NCBI RefSeq assembly: GCF_001421505.1
Contig: NZ_LMKL01000008.1
Coordinates: forward strand, 1 to 64,000
Direction of reading: 5' to 3'
Length of the DNA stretch: 64,000 nt
DNA from: Sphingomonas sp. Leaf17
GTDB lineage: Bacteria > Pseudomonadota > Alphaproteobacteria > Sphingomonadales > Sphingomonadaceae
The first letter of the stretch is position 1. Every line of letters begins with the position of its first letter. Made by a program: the position numbers and the translations under genes. The notes under the pieces are model-generated. The model did no database searches, was not told the origin of the DNA, and was given only the letters and a program-made list of their open reading frames with translations. This document shows, piece by piece, positions 56,699-64,000 of the stretch.

Positions 56699-57241
56699 TC
56701 ATGCCTTGAACGACGCCTTGTGCGCCTGGCGCTCGCGGTACTTGACGCCCTTCTTGGCGGCGGCCTTCTCGGCTGCCGGCACGAAGTGGATGACGTCGAC
56801 CTTGCCGCCGATCTTCTCGACCGCCTCGATCGCACCCTTCGACGCGCCGTCGACGGTGAACGACAGTACCGTGGTCAGCTCGCCCTTGGCCAGCAGACGC
56901 ACGCCGTCCTTGCCGCCGCGCGCCAGACCGGCGGCCTTCAGCGCGTCGTGATCGAGCGTCGCATTGGCTTCGATCTTGCCGGCGTCGACCGCGCGCTGGA
57001 TCGCGCCCAGGTTCACTTCCGCGAAATCCTTCGCGAAGATGTTGTTGAAGCCACGCTTCGGCAGACGCATGTGCAGCGGCATCTGACCGCCCTCGAAGCC
57101 GGCGATGGACACGCCCTCACGGCTCTTCTGGCCCTTCTGGCCACGGCCGGCGGTCTTGCCCTTGCCCGAACCGATGCCGCGTCCGACGCGCATCTTGGAC
57201 TTGCGGGCACCTGCATTGTCGCGGAGTTCGTTGAGTTTCAT
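56699..57241 (-). CDS. rplO: 50S ribosomal protein L15
   Basis: 180 residues from ATG 57241. [41 protein letters not shown] is the basic Gly-rich L15 N-terminus. It ends with a Lys/Ala-rich tail ([25 protein letters not shown]) longer than the 144-residue E. coli protein; such tails are usual in alphaproteobacteria. The 199-base spacer to rpmD is long and contains GC-rich inverted segments followed by T5 on the minus strand (near 57340). Confidence 0.95.
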   Translation of the reverse strand: MKLNELRDNAGARKSKMRVGRGIGSGKGKTAGRGQKGQKSREGVSIAGFEGGQMPLHMRLPKRGFNNIFAKDFAEVNLGAIQRAVDAGKIEANATLDHDALKAAGLARGGKDGVRLLAKGELTTVLSFTVDGASKGAIEAVEKIGGKVDVIHFVPAAEKAAAKKGVKYRERQAHKASFKA

Positions 57242-57440
57242 GGGTAGCACTCGCTTTCGCTATGTTCGCGCGGAAAAAAGGAATCACCGGTCCGGTCGAC
57301 CGGGTGAAGCGCGGGCCATTACAGCCAGGAACGGAAAAAGGCCAGCCCCGGTTCGCCGCACCGGACCAAAATCCGCGGACGACCGGTGCCGGCCCTGTTC
57401 CTGCCCGCCATCGCATCAGCGACGACGGGCGTATCGGCAA

Positions 57441-57617
57441 TCAGCCTTCGACCGAGACCATGTGCTGAACCTTGCGGATCATGCCACGGACTTCCGGGCT
57501 GTCTTCCAGCTCGCGGGTCTTGTGCATCTTGTTGAGGCCAAGGCCGATCAGCGTTGCGCGCTGGTCGCCCTTGCGGCGGATCGGCGAACCGGTCTGCGTG
57601 ACTTTGATGGTAGCCAT
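57441..57617 (-). CDS. rpmD: 50S ribosomal protein L30
   Basis: 58 residues. Translation from ATG 57617 gives [20 protein letters not shown], followed by the conserved [19 protein letters not shown] and a short end [14 protein letters not shown]. This is the ordinary size and motif set of bacterial L30. It lies six bases after the rpsE stop. Confidence 0.95.
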   Translation of the reverse strand: MATIKVTQTGSPIRRKGDQRATLIGLGLNKMHKTRELEDSPEVRGMIRKVQHMVSVEG

Positions 57618-57623
57618 CTCGAC

Positions 57624-58415
57624 TTACTCCGTGATCGCGGCTGCTTCAGCCTCGGGGGCCTTCGACCCACCGTGGCCGAGCAGGTCGGCGATCTTCTTGC
57701 CGCGACGCTGTGCGACGGCCTTGGGCGACGTCTGGTCGCCAAGGGCCTCGAACGTGGCGCGGATCATGTTGTACGGGTTCGACGTGCCGATCGACTTGGT
57801 CACCACGTCGGCGACACCCAGCGATTCGAACACGGCGCGCATCGGACCACCGGCGATGATCCCGGTCCCTTGCGGAGCGGACCGCAGCGTCACGCGACCG
57901 GCACCGAAGTGACCGTTACCGTCGTGATGCAGCGTGCGACCGTCCTTCAGGGGAACGCGAACCATCTTCTTCTTGGCAGCCGCCGTCGCCTTGGAAATGG
58001 CTTCCGGCACTTCGCGCGCCTTGCCATGTCCGAAGCCCGCACGACCCTTGCCGTCACCGACGACGACAAGTGCCGCAAAGCCGAAGCGCTTGCCGCCCTT
58101 GACCGTCTTGGAGACGCGGTTGATGTGCACCAGCTTCTCGATCAGCTCTTCGCCGCCGTCATCGGCACCCGGAGGACCACGACGATTGCCGTCGCGACCG
58201 CCACGACCGCCGTCACGACCGCCACGGTTGCCGCCGGGGCCACCGCCACGATTGCCACCGGGACCGCCACGACCACCGCCACCGGGGCCACCGCGACCAC
58301 CGCCGCTGCCGCCACGACCACCACCCTGATAGCCGCCACCCTGGGATGCGCTCTGGGGTGCCGAAGCCTCGGGGGCCGCGCCGGCGTCGGGCGAGGTGTT
58401 GTTCTCGTCAGCCAT
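57624..58415 (-). CDS. rpsE: 30S ribosomal protein S5 with RGG-repeat N-terminal extension
   Basis: 263 residues, about 95 more than E. coli S5 (167). The core begins near residue 89 ([52 protein letters not shown]) and is normal, ending with the usual S5 C-terminal domain. Residues 1-25 are acidic and Ala/Ser-rich, and 26-80 are almost only Gly, Arg, Pro, Asn and Asp with six RGG triplets. RGG tracts bind RNA and are common in RNA-binding proteins, less so in ribosomal proteins. The DNA below the tract is repetitive (GGTGGTCGTGGCGG-like). S5 shapes the mRNA entry and decoding accuracy. Confidence 0.95.
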   Translation of the reverse strand: MADENNTSPDAGAAPEASAPQSASQGGGYQGGGRGGSGGGRGGPGGGGRGGPGGNRGGGPGGNRGGRDGGRGGRDGNRRGPPGADDGGEELIEKLVHINRVSKTVKGGKRFGFAALVVVGDGKGRAGFGHGKAREVPEAISKATAAAKKKMVRVPLKDGRTLHHDGNGHFGAGRVTLRSAPQGTGIIAGGPMRAVFESLGVADVVTKSIGTSNPYNMIRATFEALGDQTSPKAVAQRRGKKIADLLGHGGSKAPEAEAAAITE

Positions 58416-58418
58416 GTC

Positions 58419-58775
58419 TTAGAACTCCAATCCGGCTTCGCGTGCCGCTTCGGCCAGCGCCTTGACGCGGCCGTGGTACAGGAAGCCACCACGGTCGAAC
58501 ACGACCTGGGTGACGCCGGCGGCCTTCGCTGCTTCCGCAACGCGCTTGCCGACTTCGGTCGCCGCGGCGATGTTCGCCCCCGACGTGTCGCGCACACCCT
58601 TTTCCAGGGTCGATGCCGATGCGAGCGTGGCGCCCGCCTCGTCGTCGATCACCTGGGCATAGATGTGCTTGCCCGAACGATGCACCGACAGGCGCGGACG
58701 CGCGCCGGCACGGGCACGGAGGGCGGTACGATTGCGGCGACGCCGCTTTTCGAAAAGAGAGAGACCCTTGGTCAT
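58419..58775 (-). CDS. rplR: 50S ribosomal protein L18
   Basis: 118 residues. [46 protein letters not shown] and [25 protein letters not shown] are L18 signatures; it binds 5S rRNA in the central protuberance. Its ATG shares a base with the rplF stop (TAATG). Confidence 0.96.
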   Translation of the reverse strand: MTKGLSLFEKRRRRNRTALRARAGARPRLSVHRSGKHIYAQVIDDEAGATLASASTLEKGVRDTSGANIAAATEVGKRVAEAAKAAGVTQVVFDRGGFLYHGRVKALAEAAREAGLEF

Positions 58776-59308
58776 TACTTCTTCTTCCCTTCCTTGCGGA
58801 AGATGAACTCGCCGTCGTACTTGATGCCCTTGCCCTTGTACGGCTCGGGCTTGCGCCAGCGACGGATCTCGGCGGCCAGCTGGCCGACCTTCTGCTTGTC
58901 GGAACCGCTGATCTCGACCGTGGTCGTGTCAGGCGTCTTCACCTCGATGCCCTCGGGCACGTCGACGTTGACGTCATGGCTGTAACCGAGCTGCAGCTTC
59001 AGATTGCGACCCTGCGCCGCGGCACGATAGCCGACACCGGTGATGATGAGCTTCTTGGTGAAGCCATCGGTCACGCCGGTGACCAGGTTCTGCACCATGG
59101 TCCGCTGCATGCCCCAGAACGCGCGTGCGCGCTTGGTGTCGTTGGCCGGCTGCACCGAAATGCCGCCGTCTTCGACCGTGTAGCTGATCTCTTCGCGCAG
59201 CGGCATGGTCAGGGTGCCCTTCGGCCCCTTCACGCTGATGACGCCATCGGCGATGCTTGCGGTGACGCCGGCCGGAACCGTAATCGCCTTCTTACCAATG
59301 CGGCTCAT
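58775..59308 (-). CDS. rplF: 50S ribosomal protein L6
   Basis: 177 residues. [42 protein letters not shown] and the end [23 protein letters not shown] are diagnostic of L6, near the GTPase-associated centre. Its ATG shares a base with the rpsH stop (TGATG). Standard length. Confidence 0.97.
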   Translation of the reverse strand: MSRIGKKAITVPAGVTASIADGVISVKGPKGTLTMPLREEISYTVEDGGISVQPANDTKRARAFWGMQRTMVQNLVTGVTDGFTKKLIITGVGYRAAAQGRNLKLQLGYSHDVNVDVPEGIEVKTPDTTTVEISGSDKQKVGQLAAEIRRWRKPEPYKGKGIKYDGEFIFRKEGKKK

Positions 59309-59703
59309 CAGAATACCTCCGCCAGCACTTCGCCACCGACATTCTGTTCGCGCGCTTCGGCGTCGGACAGAACGCCACGCGGCGTCGAGACGATCGTGAT
59401 GCCGAGGCCGTTCATGACGCGCGGGAGATCCTGCGAGCCGGAATAGACACGACGGCCGGGCTTCGAGACGCGCGCGACATGCTTGATCGCCGGCTGGCCC
59501 TCGAAATACTTCAGCTCGATACGGATGCCGGCCGCTGGCCCCATCTGCTCTTCGCTGTAGCCACGGATATAGCCTTCGCGCTGCAATACGTCGAGCACGC
59601 GAACGCGCAACTTCGACGCGGGCGTCAGGACAGAGTCCTTCTTTGCGCGCTGGCCGTTACGGATGCGGGTGAGTAGATCACCCAGTGGATCGGTCACTGC
59701 CAT
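59308..59703 (-). CDS. rpsH: 30S ribosomal protein S8
   Basis: 131 residues. [29 protein letters not shown] and the C-terminal [33 protein letters not shown] are S8 hallmarks; it binds the central domain of 16S rRNA and in E. coli represses spc-operon translation. Standard length. Confidence 0.97.
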   Translation of the reverse strand: MAVTDPLGDLLTRIRNGQRAKKDSVLTPASKLRVRVLDVLQREGYIRGYSEEQMGPAAGIRIELKYFEGQPAIKHVARVSKPGRRVYSGSQDLPRVMNGLGITIVSTPRGVLSDAEAREQNVGGEVLAEVF

Positions 59704-59712
59704 GTTCTGTCC

Positions 59713-60018
59713 TTACCAGCTCGACTTCGTAACGCCGGGGATGAGGCCCTTGTTGGCCAGATCGCGCAGCTGGATACGGCAAAGCCGGAACTTGCGGTAA
59801 TAGGCGCGCGGGCGCCCGGTCAGCTCGCACCGGTTGCGGATGCGGGTCGGGTTCGCGTTGCGCGGCAGCTCCGCCATCTTCAGGCGGGCGATCAGACGCT
59901 CGCCTTCGTCGAGCGTGGTGTCCGCTGCCATGGCCTTCAGCTTCGCATACTTGGGTGCGTACTGCTTGACCATCGCCTTGCGGCGCTCGTTCTTGTTAAT
60001 TGAACTCAGTTTCGCCAT
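59713..60018 (-). CDS. rpsN: 30S ribosomal protein S14 (zinc-independent form)
   Basis: 101 residues. [29 protein letters not shown] and [41 protein letters not shown] match the long, zinc-free S14 class; only two cysteines remain and no CXXC pairs. A terminator-like hairpin lies upstream, between rplE and this gene. Confidence 0.97.
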   Translation of the reverse strand: MAKLSSINKNERRKAMVKQYAPKYAKLKAMAADTTLDEGERLIARLKMAELPRNANPTRIRNRCELTGRPRAYYRKFRLCRIQLRDLANKGLIPGVTKSSW

Positions 60019-60039
60019 CGACTTAAGTTCTTTCTTTCT

Positions 60040-60074
60040 AGAAAGCGCCGCCCCGGCACGAAACCGGAGCGGCG
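60040..60074 (-). terminator. Terminator-like hairpin between rplE and rpsN
   Basis: On the minus strand CGCCGCTCCGG-loop of 7-CCGGGGCGGCG is followed by CTTTCTAGAAAG. The single non-canonical pair is U-G in minus-strand RNA but C-A in plus-strand RNA, which points to selection on the minus transcript. It lies inside the operon. Confidence 0.65.
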
Positions 60075-60083
60075 GTTGTCAGG

Positions 60084-60686
60084 TCAGGCTGCCTTCTTTT
60101 CCTCGGCAGCCTCTTCGATCGGGAACGGGAAGCCGAACAGACGGAGAAGCTCGCGCCCCTCATCGTCGGTACGCGCCGTCGTCGTCACGATCACATCCAT
60201 GCCGCGGATCTTGTCGACCCGGTCATAGCTGATTTCTGGGAACACGATCTGCTCCTTGATGCCGCAGGCATAGTTGCCACGACCGTCGAAGGACTTCGGG
60301 TTCAGGCCACGGAAATCGCGAACGCGCGGCAGCGCGATCGTGATGAAGCGGTCGAGAAACTCGTACATACGCTCACGGCGAAGGGTGACCTTCACGCCGA
60401 TCGGCATACCCTCGCGCAGCTTGAACTGCGCGATCGACTTCTTCGCCTTGGTGACGACGGGCTTCTGGCCGGCGATCAGCTCCATTTCAGACGCGGCCTG
60501 ATCGACACGCTTCTTGTCCTGGGTGGCCTCGCCAACACCCATGTTCAGCACGATCTTGTCGATGCGCGGAACTTCCATGGCGTTCTTGTAGCCGAACTTC
60601 TCGGTCATCGCCTTGACGATCGTCTCGTCGTACATCTTCCGCATGCGCGGCGTGTAGAGATCCGTACCCGTGTTCTGATCAACCAT
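60084..60686 (-). CDS. rplE: 50S ribosomal protein L5
   Basis: 200 residues. [65 protein letters not shown] and [29 protein letters not shown] are L5 signatures (5S rRNA binding). The C-terminal tail is Glu/Lys/Ala-rich. Its start overlaps the rplX stop by eight bases. Confidence 0.97.
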   Translation of the reverse strand: MVDQNTGTDLYTPRMRKMYDETIVKAMTEKFGYKNAMEVPRIDKIVLNMGVGEATQDKKRVDQAASEMELIAGQKPVVTKAKKSIAQFKLREGMPIGVKVTLRRERMYEFLDRFITIALPRVRDFRGLNPKSFDGRGNYACGIKEQIVFPEISYDRVDKIRGMDVIVTTTARTDDEGRELLRLFGFPFPIEEAAEEKKAA

Positions 60687-60996
60687 TGATCGTCTCCCCG
60701 GTCTTGACGGCCACGCGGACCTTCTTGCCGTCCTTGGTCTCGAACCGGACGCGGGTCGGCTTGCCGTCGGCGGTCACATGCGCGACCTTCGAGATGTGCA
60801 TCGGCGCTTCGCTGCGGACCAGACCACCCTGGGGATCGCCCTGGGTCGGCTTGGTGTGGCGCGTGGCGATGTTGACGCCCGAAACGACGACCTTGCCGTC
60901 CTTCGGGATCGACCGGGTGATTTCACCGGTCTTGCCCTTGTCCTTGCCGGACAGGACGATGACCTTGTCACCCTTCTTGATACGTGCAGACGCCAT
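60679..60996 (-). CDS. rplX: 50S ribosomal protein L24
   Basis: 105 residues. [40 protein letters not shown] is the KOW domain of L24, an early assembly protein at the tunnel exit. ATG shares a base with the rplN stop (TAATG). Standard length. Confidence 0.97.
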   Translation of the reverse strand: MASARIKKGDKVIVLSGKDKGKTGEITRSIPKDGKVVVSGVNIATRHTKPTQGDPQGGLVRSEAPMHISKVAHVTADGKPTRVRFETKDGKKVRVAVKTGETING

Positions 60997-61364
60997 TACA
61001 GCACCTCCGGCGCAAGGCTGATGATCTTCATGTGCTTCTTGCCACGCAGTTCGCGAACCACTGGGCCGAAGATACGGGTGCCGATCGGCTCCTCGTTCTT
61101 GTTGACCAGGACCGCTGCGTTCGAATCGAACCGGATGGTCGACCCGTCGGCGCGGTGAATGTCCTTGGCCGTGCGGACGATGACGGCGCGGTGCACGTCA
61201 CCCTTCTTCACGCGGCCGCGCGGCTGCGCTTCCTTGATGCTGACGACAATGATGTCGCCAACGCCTGCAACACGACGCTTGGAACCCCCAAGCACCTTGA
61301 TGCACTGCACCCGCTTCGCGCCGCTGTTGTCAGCGACCTCGAGATTGGACTGCATCTGGATCAT
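60996..61364 (-). CDS. rplN: 50S ribosomal protein L14
   Basis: 122 residues. [53 protein letters not shown] and [28 protein letters not shown] are the invariant L14 motifs. It is the first gene of the spc block, and a 146-base spacer with a terminator-like hairpin separates it from rpsQ. Confidence 0.97.
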   Translation of the reverse strand: MIQMQSNLEVADNSGAKRVQCIKVLGGSKRRVAGVGDIIVVSIKEAQPRGRVKKGDVHRAVIVRTAKDIHRADGSTIRFDSNAAVLVNKNEEPIGTRIFGPVVRELRGKKHMKIISLAPEVL

Positions 61365-61411
61365 GGATCCGTATCCCTTCTCTCTCTGGGGTCGATTCCG
61401 ACCGAACCCCG

Positions 61412-61451
61412 CCTCAAAAAATCACCCCGGCGCGGGATTACCGCACCGGGG
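61412..61451 (-). terminator. Terminator-like hairpin at the S10/spc boundary (rpsQ-rplN)
   Basis: On the minus strand CCCCGGTGCGG-loop of 5-CCGCGCCGGGG is followed by TGATTTTTTG. The one imperfect pair is U-G on the minus RNA and C-A on the plus RNA. It is a good intrinsic terminator by shape and sits at the point where S10 and spc operons are separate units in E. coli. A second stem, GTACCCG/CGGGTAC at 61474-61497, lies just before it. Confidence 0.78.
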
Positions 61452-61510
61452 GGAGCGGCCACCTAGCCGTTCCCGTACCCGAACGCAAGCCCGGGTACAT
61501 GGTCGCTCGC

Positions 61511-61783
61511 TCAGCCCTCGGCCGAAGCCCGCTCCGGCGTCGCGTGGGTGTTGACCCGCTCGATCACCTTCCAGGTCTTCAGCTTCGAGATCGGCGCGGT
61601 CTCTTCGATCCGCACCGTCTCGCCCTGCTTGAACTCGTTGCTCTCGTCATGAGCATGATACTTCTTCGACCGGCGGATGATCTTGCCGTAAAGCGCGTGG
61701 CGAACCTTGCGCTCCACGTTCACAACCACCGTCTTGTCGGTCTTGTCCGAGACGATCACCCCGGTCAGCACGCGCTTCGGCAT
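61511..61783 (-). CDS. rpsQ: 30S ribosomal protein S17
   Basis: 90 residues. [73 protein letters not shown] carries all S17 motifs (OB fold, binds the 5' domain of 16S rRNA). Slightly long at the C-terminus, as is usual in alphaproteobacteria. Last gene of the S10 block. Confidence 0.97.
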   Translation of the reverse strand: MPKRVLTGVIVSDKTDKTVVVNVERKVRHALYGKIIRRSKKYHAHDESNEFKQGETVRIEETAPISKLKTWKVIERVNTHATPERASAEG

Positions 61784-61794
61784 GTCGTTCTTCC

Positions 61795-62001
61795 TTACTT
61801 GGCAGCCGCGGCGCTGGTGCGCTGCGTCTGCAGGGTCTTGATCCGCGCGATGTCGCGACGGACTTCACGAACGCGGCTGGGCTTTTCCAGCTGGTTCGTC
61901 GCGGACTGGAAGCGCAGGTTGAACTGCTCGCGCTTCAGCTCGCCAAGCGACTCGACCAGCTGGTCGTCGCTCTTGTCGTTCAGATTCTCGATACGAGCCA
62001 T
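61795..62001 (-). CDS. rpmC: 50S ribosomal protein L29
   Basis: 68 residues from ATG 62001. [47 protein letters not shown] is the L29 two-helix fold at the tunnel exit. It starts four bases after the rplP stop; upstream in-frame codons belong to rplP sequence and are not used. Confidence 0.96.
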   Translation of the reverse strand: MARIENLNDKSDDQLVESLGELKREQFNLRFQSATNQLEKPSRVREVRRDIARIKTLQTQRTSAAAAK

Positions 62002-62005
62002 GATG

Positions 62006-62440
62006 TTACTCGCCTCCCAGATGCGAGGTGTCACCCAGACGGGCAACGACCTTTACCTTGATCGGCAGCTTCATCGCCGCCCGCTCGAATGCCTCTGCGG
62101 CAATCTTGCCCTCGACCCCGTCCAGCTCGAACAGGATACGGCCCGGCTTGACCCGTGCCGCCCAGAACTCCGGCGAACCCTTGCCCTTGCCCATGCGGAC
62201 TTCGGCAGGCTTCGACGAAACGGGCACGTCCGGGAAGATGCGGATCCACAAACGCCCCTGGCGCTTGATGTGACGCGTGATCGCGCGGCGGGCCGCCTCG
62301 ATCTGGCGTGCGGTGATCCGATCCGGCTCCATCGCCTTCAGGCCGAACGACCCGAAGTTGAGCGAGGTGCCACCCTTGGCGTCGCCATGGATGCGGCCCT
62401 TGAAGGCCTTGCGGAACTTCGTCTTCTTAGGTTGCAGCAT
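62006..62440 (-). CDS. rplP: 50S ribosomal protein L16
   Basis: 144 residues. [90 protein letters not shown] (in parts) are the invariant L16 motifs near the A-site tRNA. Standard length. Confidence 0.97.
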   Translation of the reverse strand: MLQPKKTKFRKAFKGRIHGDAKGGTSLNFGSFGLKAMEPDRITARQIEAARRAITRHIKRQGRLWIRIFPDVPVSSKPAEVRMGKGKGSPEFWAARVKPGRILFELDGVEGKIAAEAFERAAMKLPIKVKVVARLGDTSHLGGE

Positions 62441-62445
62441 GGCTC

Positions 62446-63156
62446 TTAGTTCCTGCGATCATCGCGCGCGGGGCGCACGCCGGAGGTCTGAGCCTCCATC
62501 ATCAGCCGATCCTGCGCCATCGGGTCATGGCCGAGAATCTCGCCCTTGAAGACCCAGACCTTCACACCGCAGACGCCATAGGACGTGTGCGCCGTGGCTT
62601 CGGCATAGTCGATGTTCGCGCGCAGCGTGTGCAGCGGAACCCGGCCCTCGCGATAGCCCTCGGTACGCGCGATTTCCGCACCACCAAGACGACCACCGCA
62701 CGAAACGCGGATACCCTCTGCACCCAGACGCAGCGCCGACTGGACCGCACGCTTCATGGCGCGGCGGAACGCGATGCGGCGCTCCAACTGGTCGGCGATG
62801 CCCTGTGCGACGAGCTTGGCGTCGACCTCGGGCTTGCGGATCTCGACGATGTTCAGCGAGACATCCGACGCGGTCATCGCGCCGATCGTCTTGCGAAGCT
62901 TCTCGATGTCCGTGCCCTTCTTGCCGATGATGACACCGGGGCGGGCCGCGAAGATCGAGATCCGGCACAGCTTGGCCGGACGGTCGATCACCACCTTCGA
63001 AATCGCGGCCTGCGGCAGCGTCTTCATGATGAAGGTGCGGATCTTCAGATCCTCAAGAAGGAGACGACCATAGTCGGCGCCTTCCGCGAACCAGCGGCTG
63101 TCCCAGGTACGGTTGATCTGCAGACGCAGACCGATGGGGTTGCTCTTCTGACCCAT
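62446..63156 (-). CDS. rpsC: 30S ribosomal protein S3
   Basis: 236 residues. [23 protein letters not shown] at the start, KH domain with [27 protein letters not shown], and C-terminal [41 protein letters not shown]. It lines the mRNA entry tunnel. ATG shares a base with the rplV stop (TAATG). Confidence 0.97.
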   Translation of the reverse strand: MGQKSNPIGLRLQINRTWDSRWFAEGADYGRLLLEDLKIRTFIMKTLPQAAISKVVIDRPAKLCRISIFAARPGVIIGKKGTDIEKLRKTIGAMTASDVSLNIVEIRKPEVDAKLVAQGIADQLERRIAFRRAMKRAVQSALRLGAEGIRVSCGGRLGGAEIARTEGYREGRVPLHTLRANIDYAEATAHTSYGVCGVKVWVFKGEILGHDPMAQDRLMMEAQTSGVRPARDDRRN

Positions 63157-63533
63157 TATGCTTCTTCCTGCTCGCGAACGACGATCCGCAGCCGCGAGAA
63201 CGGCTTCAGGATGCGCGTCGACTTGCCGCGACCACGGGTCGCGAAGCGCTTCATCGTGATCGACTTGCCGACAGACGCCTCGGCGACGACCAGCGAGTCG
63301 ACGTCGAGATTGTGGTTGTTCTCCGCGTTGGCGATGGCCGAAGCCAGAACCTTGCGCGCGTCGATCGCCATGCCCTTGGTCGAGAAGGCGAGGATGTTCA
63401 TCGCATCGCCGACCTTCTTGCCGCGGATCAGTGCCGCGACCAGGCCCAGCTTCTGGGCCGAACCACGGATCTGCGTACCGACCGACAGGGCCTCGTTATC
63501 CGCAACCTTGCGGGGTGCTGCCTGCTTGGACAT
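63156..63533 (-). CDS. rplV: 50S ribosomal protein L22
   Basis: 125 residues. [95 protein letters not shown] carries the L22 fold and the loop that reaches the exit tunnel ([10 protein letters not shown]). ATG shares a base with the rpsS stop. Confidence 0.97.
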   Translation of the reverse strand: MSKQAAPRKVADNEALSVGTQIRGSAQKLGLVAALIRGKKVGDAMNILAFSTKGMAIDARKVLASAIANAENNHNLDVDSLVVAEASVGKSITMKRFATRGRGKSTRILKPFSRLRIVVREQEEA

Positions 63534-63808
63534 CAGCGCTTGCCCTTCTTGTCCGCGGCATGGCCGGGGAAGTAGCGCGTCGGCGCAAATTCACCCAGCT
63601 TCATGCCGACCATGTCTTCGTTGACCGAGACGGGAACGAACTTGCGGCCGTTATAGACGTTGAACGTCAGACCGACGAACGACGGAAGGATCGTCGAACG
63701 GCGCGACCAGGTCTTGATCGGCGCACGCCCACCGGCGTCCTGAGCGGTTTCTGCCTTCTTGAGCAGATGAAGGTCCACAAACGGACCCTTCCAGACTGAA
63801 CGAGCCAT
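63533..63808 (-). CDS. rpsS: 30S ribosomal protein S19
   Basis: 91 residues. [77 protein letters not shown] are typical S19 sequences of the 30S head, next to S13. Standard length. It begins one base after the rplB stop codon. Confidence 0.97.
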   Translation of the reverse strand: MARSVWKGPFVDLHLLKKAETAQDAGGRAPIKTWSRRSTILPSFVGLTFNVYNGRKFVPVSVNEDMVGMKLGEFAPTRYFPGHAADKKGKR

Positions 63809-63809
63809 G

Positions 63810-64000
63810 TTAGCCCTTCCTCTTCGTCGAATGACGCGACCGGATGATCATCTTGTCGGTCGACTTGTTATGACGCGTGCGCGCACCCTTCGTCGGCTTG
63901 CCCCACGGCGTAACCGGATGACGGCCACCCGAGGTCCGGCCTTCACCACCGCCGTGCGGATGGTCGACCGGGTTCTTGGCGACACCGCGCGTCAGCGGAC
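63810..64000 (-). CDS. rplB: 50S ribosomal protein L2, C-terminal part
   Basis: The last 63 codons of L2 read leftwards from the window edge: [20 protein letters not shown], then [22 protein letters not shown], ending [10 protein letters not shown] and TAA at 63810-63812. [21 protein letters not shown] sequence with the conserved His near the peptidyl transferase centre is invariant in L2. The 5' two-thirds lie beyond the right edge. Confidence 0.96.
   Translation of the reverse strand, partial: PLTRGVAKNPVDHPHGGGEGRTSGGRHPVTPWGKPTKGARTRHNKSTDKMIIRSRHSTKRKG

Overview
The window is high-GC alphaproteobacterial chromosome. Several signs point to the Sphingomonadaceae (Sphingomonas or a close relative): an atp operon in the order H-A-G-D-C, a 5' portion with sphingomonad-type TonB-dependent receptors, an intact S10/spc/alpha ribosomal gene order, and many copies of the palindromic intergenic repeats typical of this family (CCCCGGCCTTCGCCGGGG and GTCATCCCAGCGAACGCTGGGATGAC types). 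This assignment is from recall of family features, not from a database search.

Layout. 1-1005: an IS5-type transposase end and an AT-rich secreted protein of unknown role. 1.0-13.9 kb: housekeeping and envelope genes: CAP-domain lipoprotein, hemW, LpoA-like lipoprotein, rsmI, yraN, gshB, a DedA protein, xerC, a GAF-PAS-GGDEF diguanylate cyclase, priA and a secreted zinc metallopeptidase. 13.9-19.5 kb: F1 ATP synthase operon (minus strand, atpH-A-G-D-C) carrying two extra genes, a lipoprotein between atpG and atpD and a small Cys-rich protein between atpD and atpC. 19.9-25.9 kb: trypsin-like protease, cpaF pilus ATPase, retropepsin-like PDZ protein and a PMT-like membrane glycosyltransferase. 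26-29 kb: polyhydroxyalkanoate-type genes (phaR, a PhaC-like hydrolase, thiolase). 29.1-32.4 kb: a large TonB-dependent receptor with a hairpin directly against its start codon. 32.7-39.7 kb: alanine racemase, then a complete valine catabolic cluster (mmsA, isobutyryl-CoA dehydrogenase, HIBYL-CoA hydrolase, enoyl-CoA hydratase, mmsB) with a small AT-rich membrane gene inside it. 39.7-44.9 kb: a cobalamin-riboswitch-controlled vitamin B12 uptake operon (btuB-btuF-[remnant]-btuC-btuD) whose permease 5' end has been invaded by palindromic repeats. 44.9-48.6 kb: a second TonB receptor and guaA. 48.7-64 kb: ribosomal genes on the minus strand, rplB (partial) through rplN, secY, adk, then a two-component system and two small membrane proteins, then rpsM-rpsK-rpoA-rplQ.

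How parts fit. Valine breakdown yields propionyl-CoA, whose use through methylmalonyl-CoA mutase needs adenosylcobalamin, so its position beside a B12 uptake operon may be meaningful (inference). The ribosomal block is punctuated by terminator-like hairpins at the S10/spc boundary, between rplE and rpsN, between rplO and secY, after adk and after rplQ. In two of them the only non-Watson-Crick pair is a G-U wobble in the minus-strand RNA and a C-A mismatch in the plus-strand RNA, which supports a role in the minus-strand transcript.

No tRNA, rRNA, CRISPR array, prophage or obvious defence island was found. I did not identify a convincingly new multi-gene system. The strongest unusual signals are the RGG-repeat extension on ribosomal protein S5, the repeat-invaded btuC, the two extra genes in the atp operon, and the start-codon hairpin of the 29 kb receptor.
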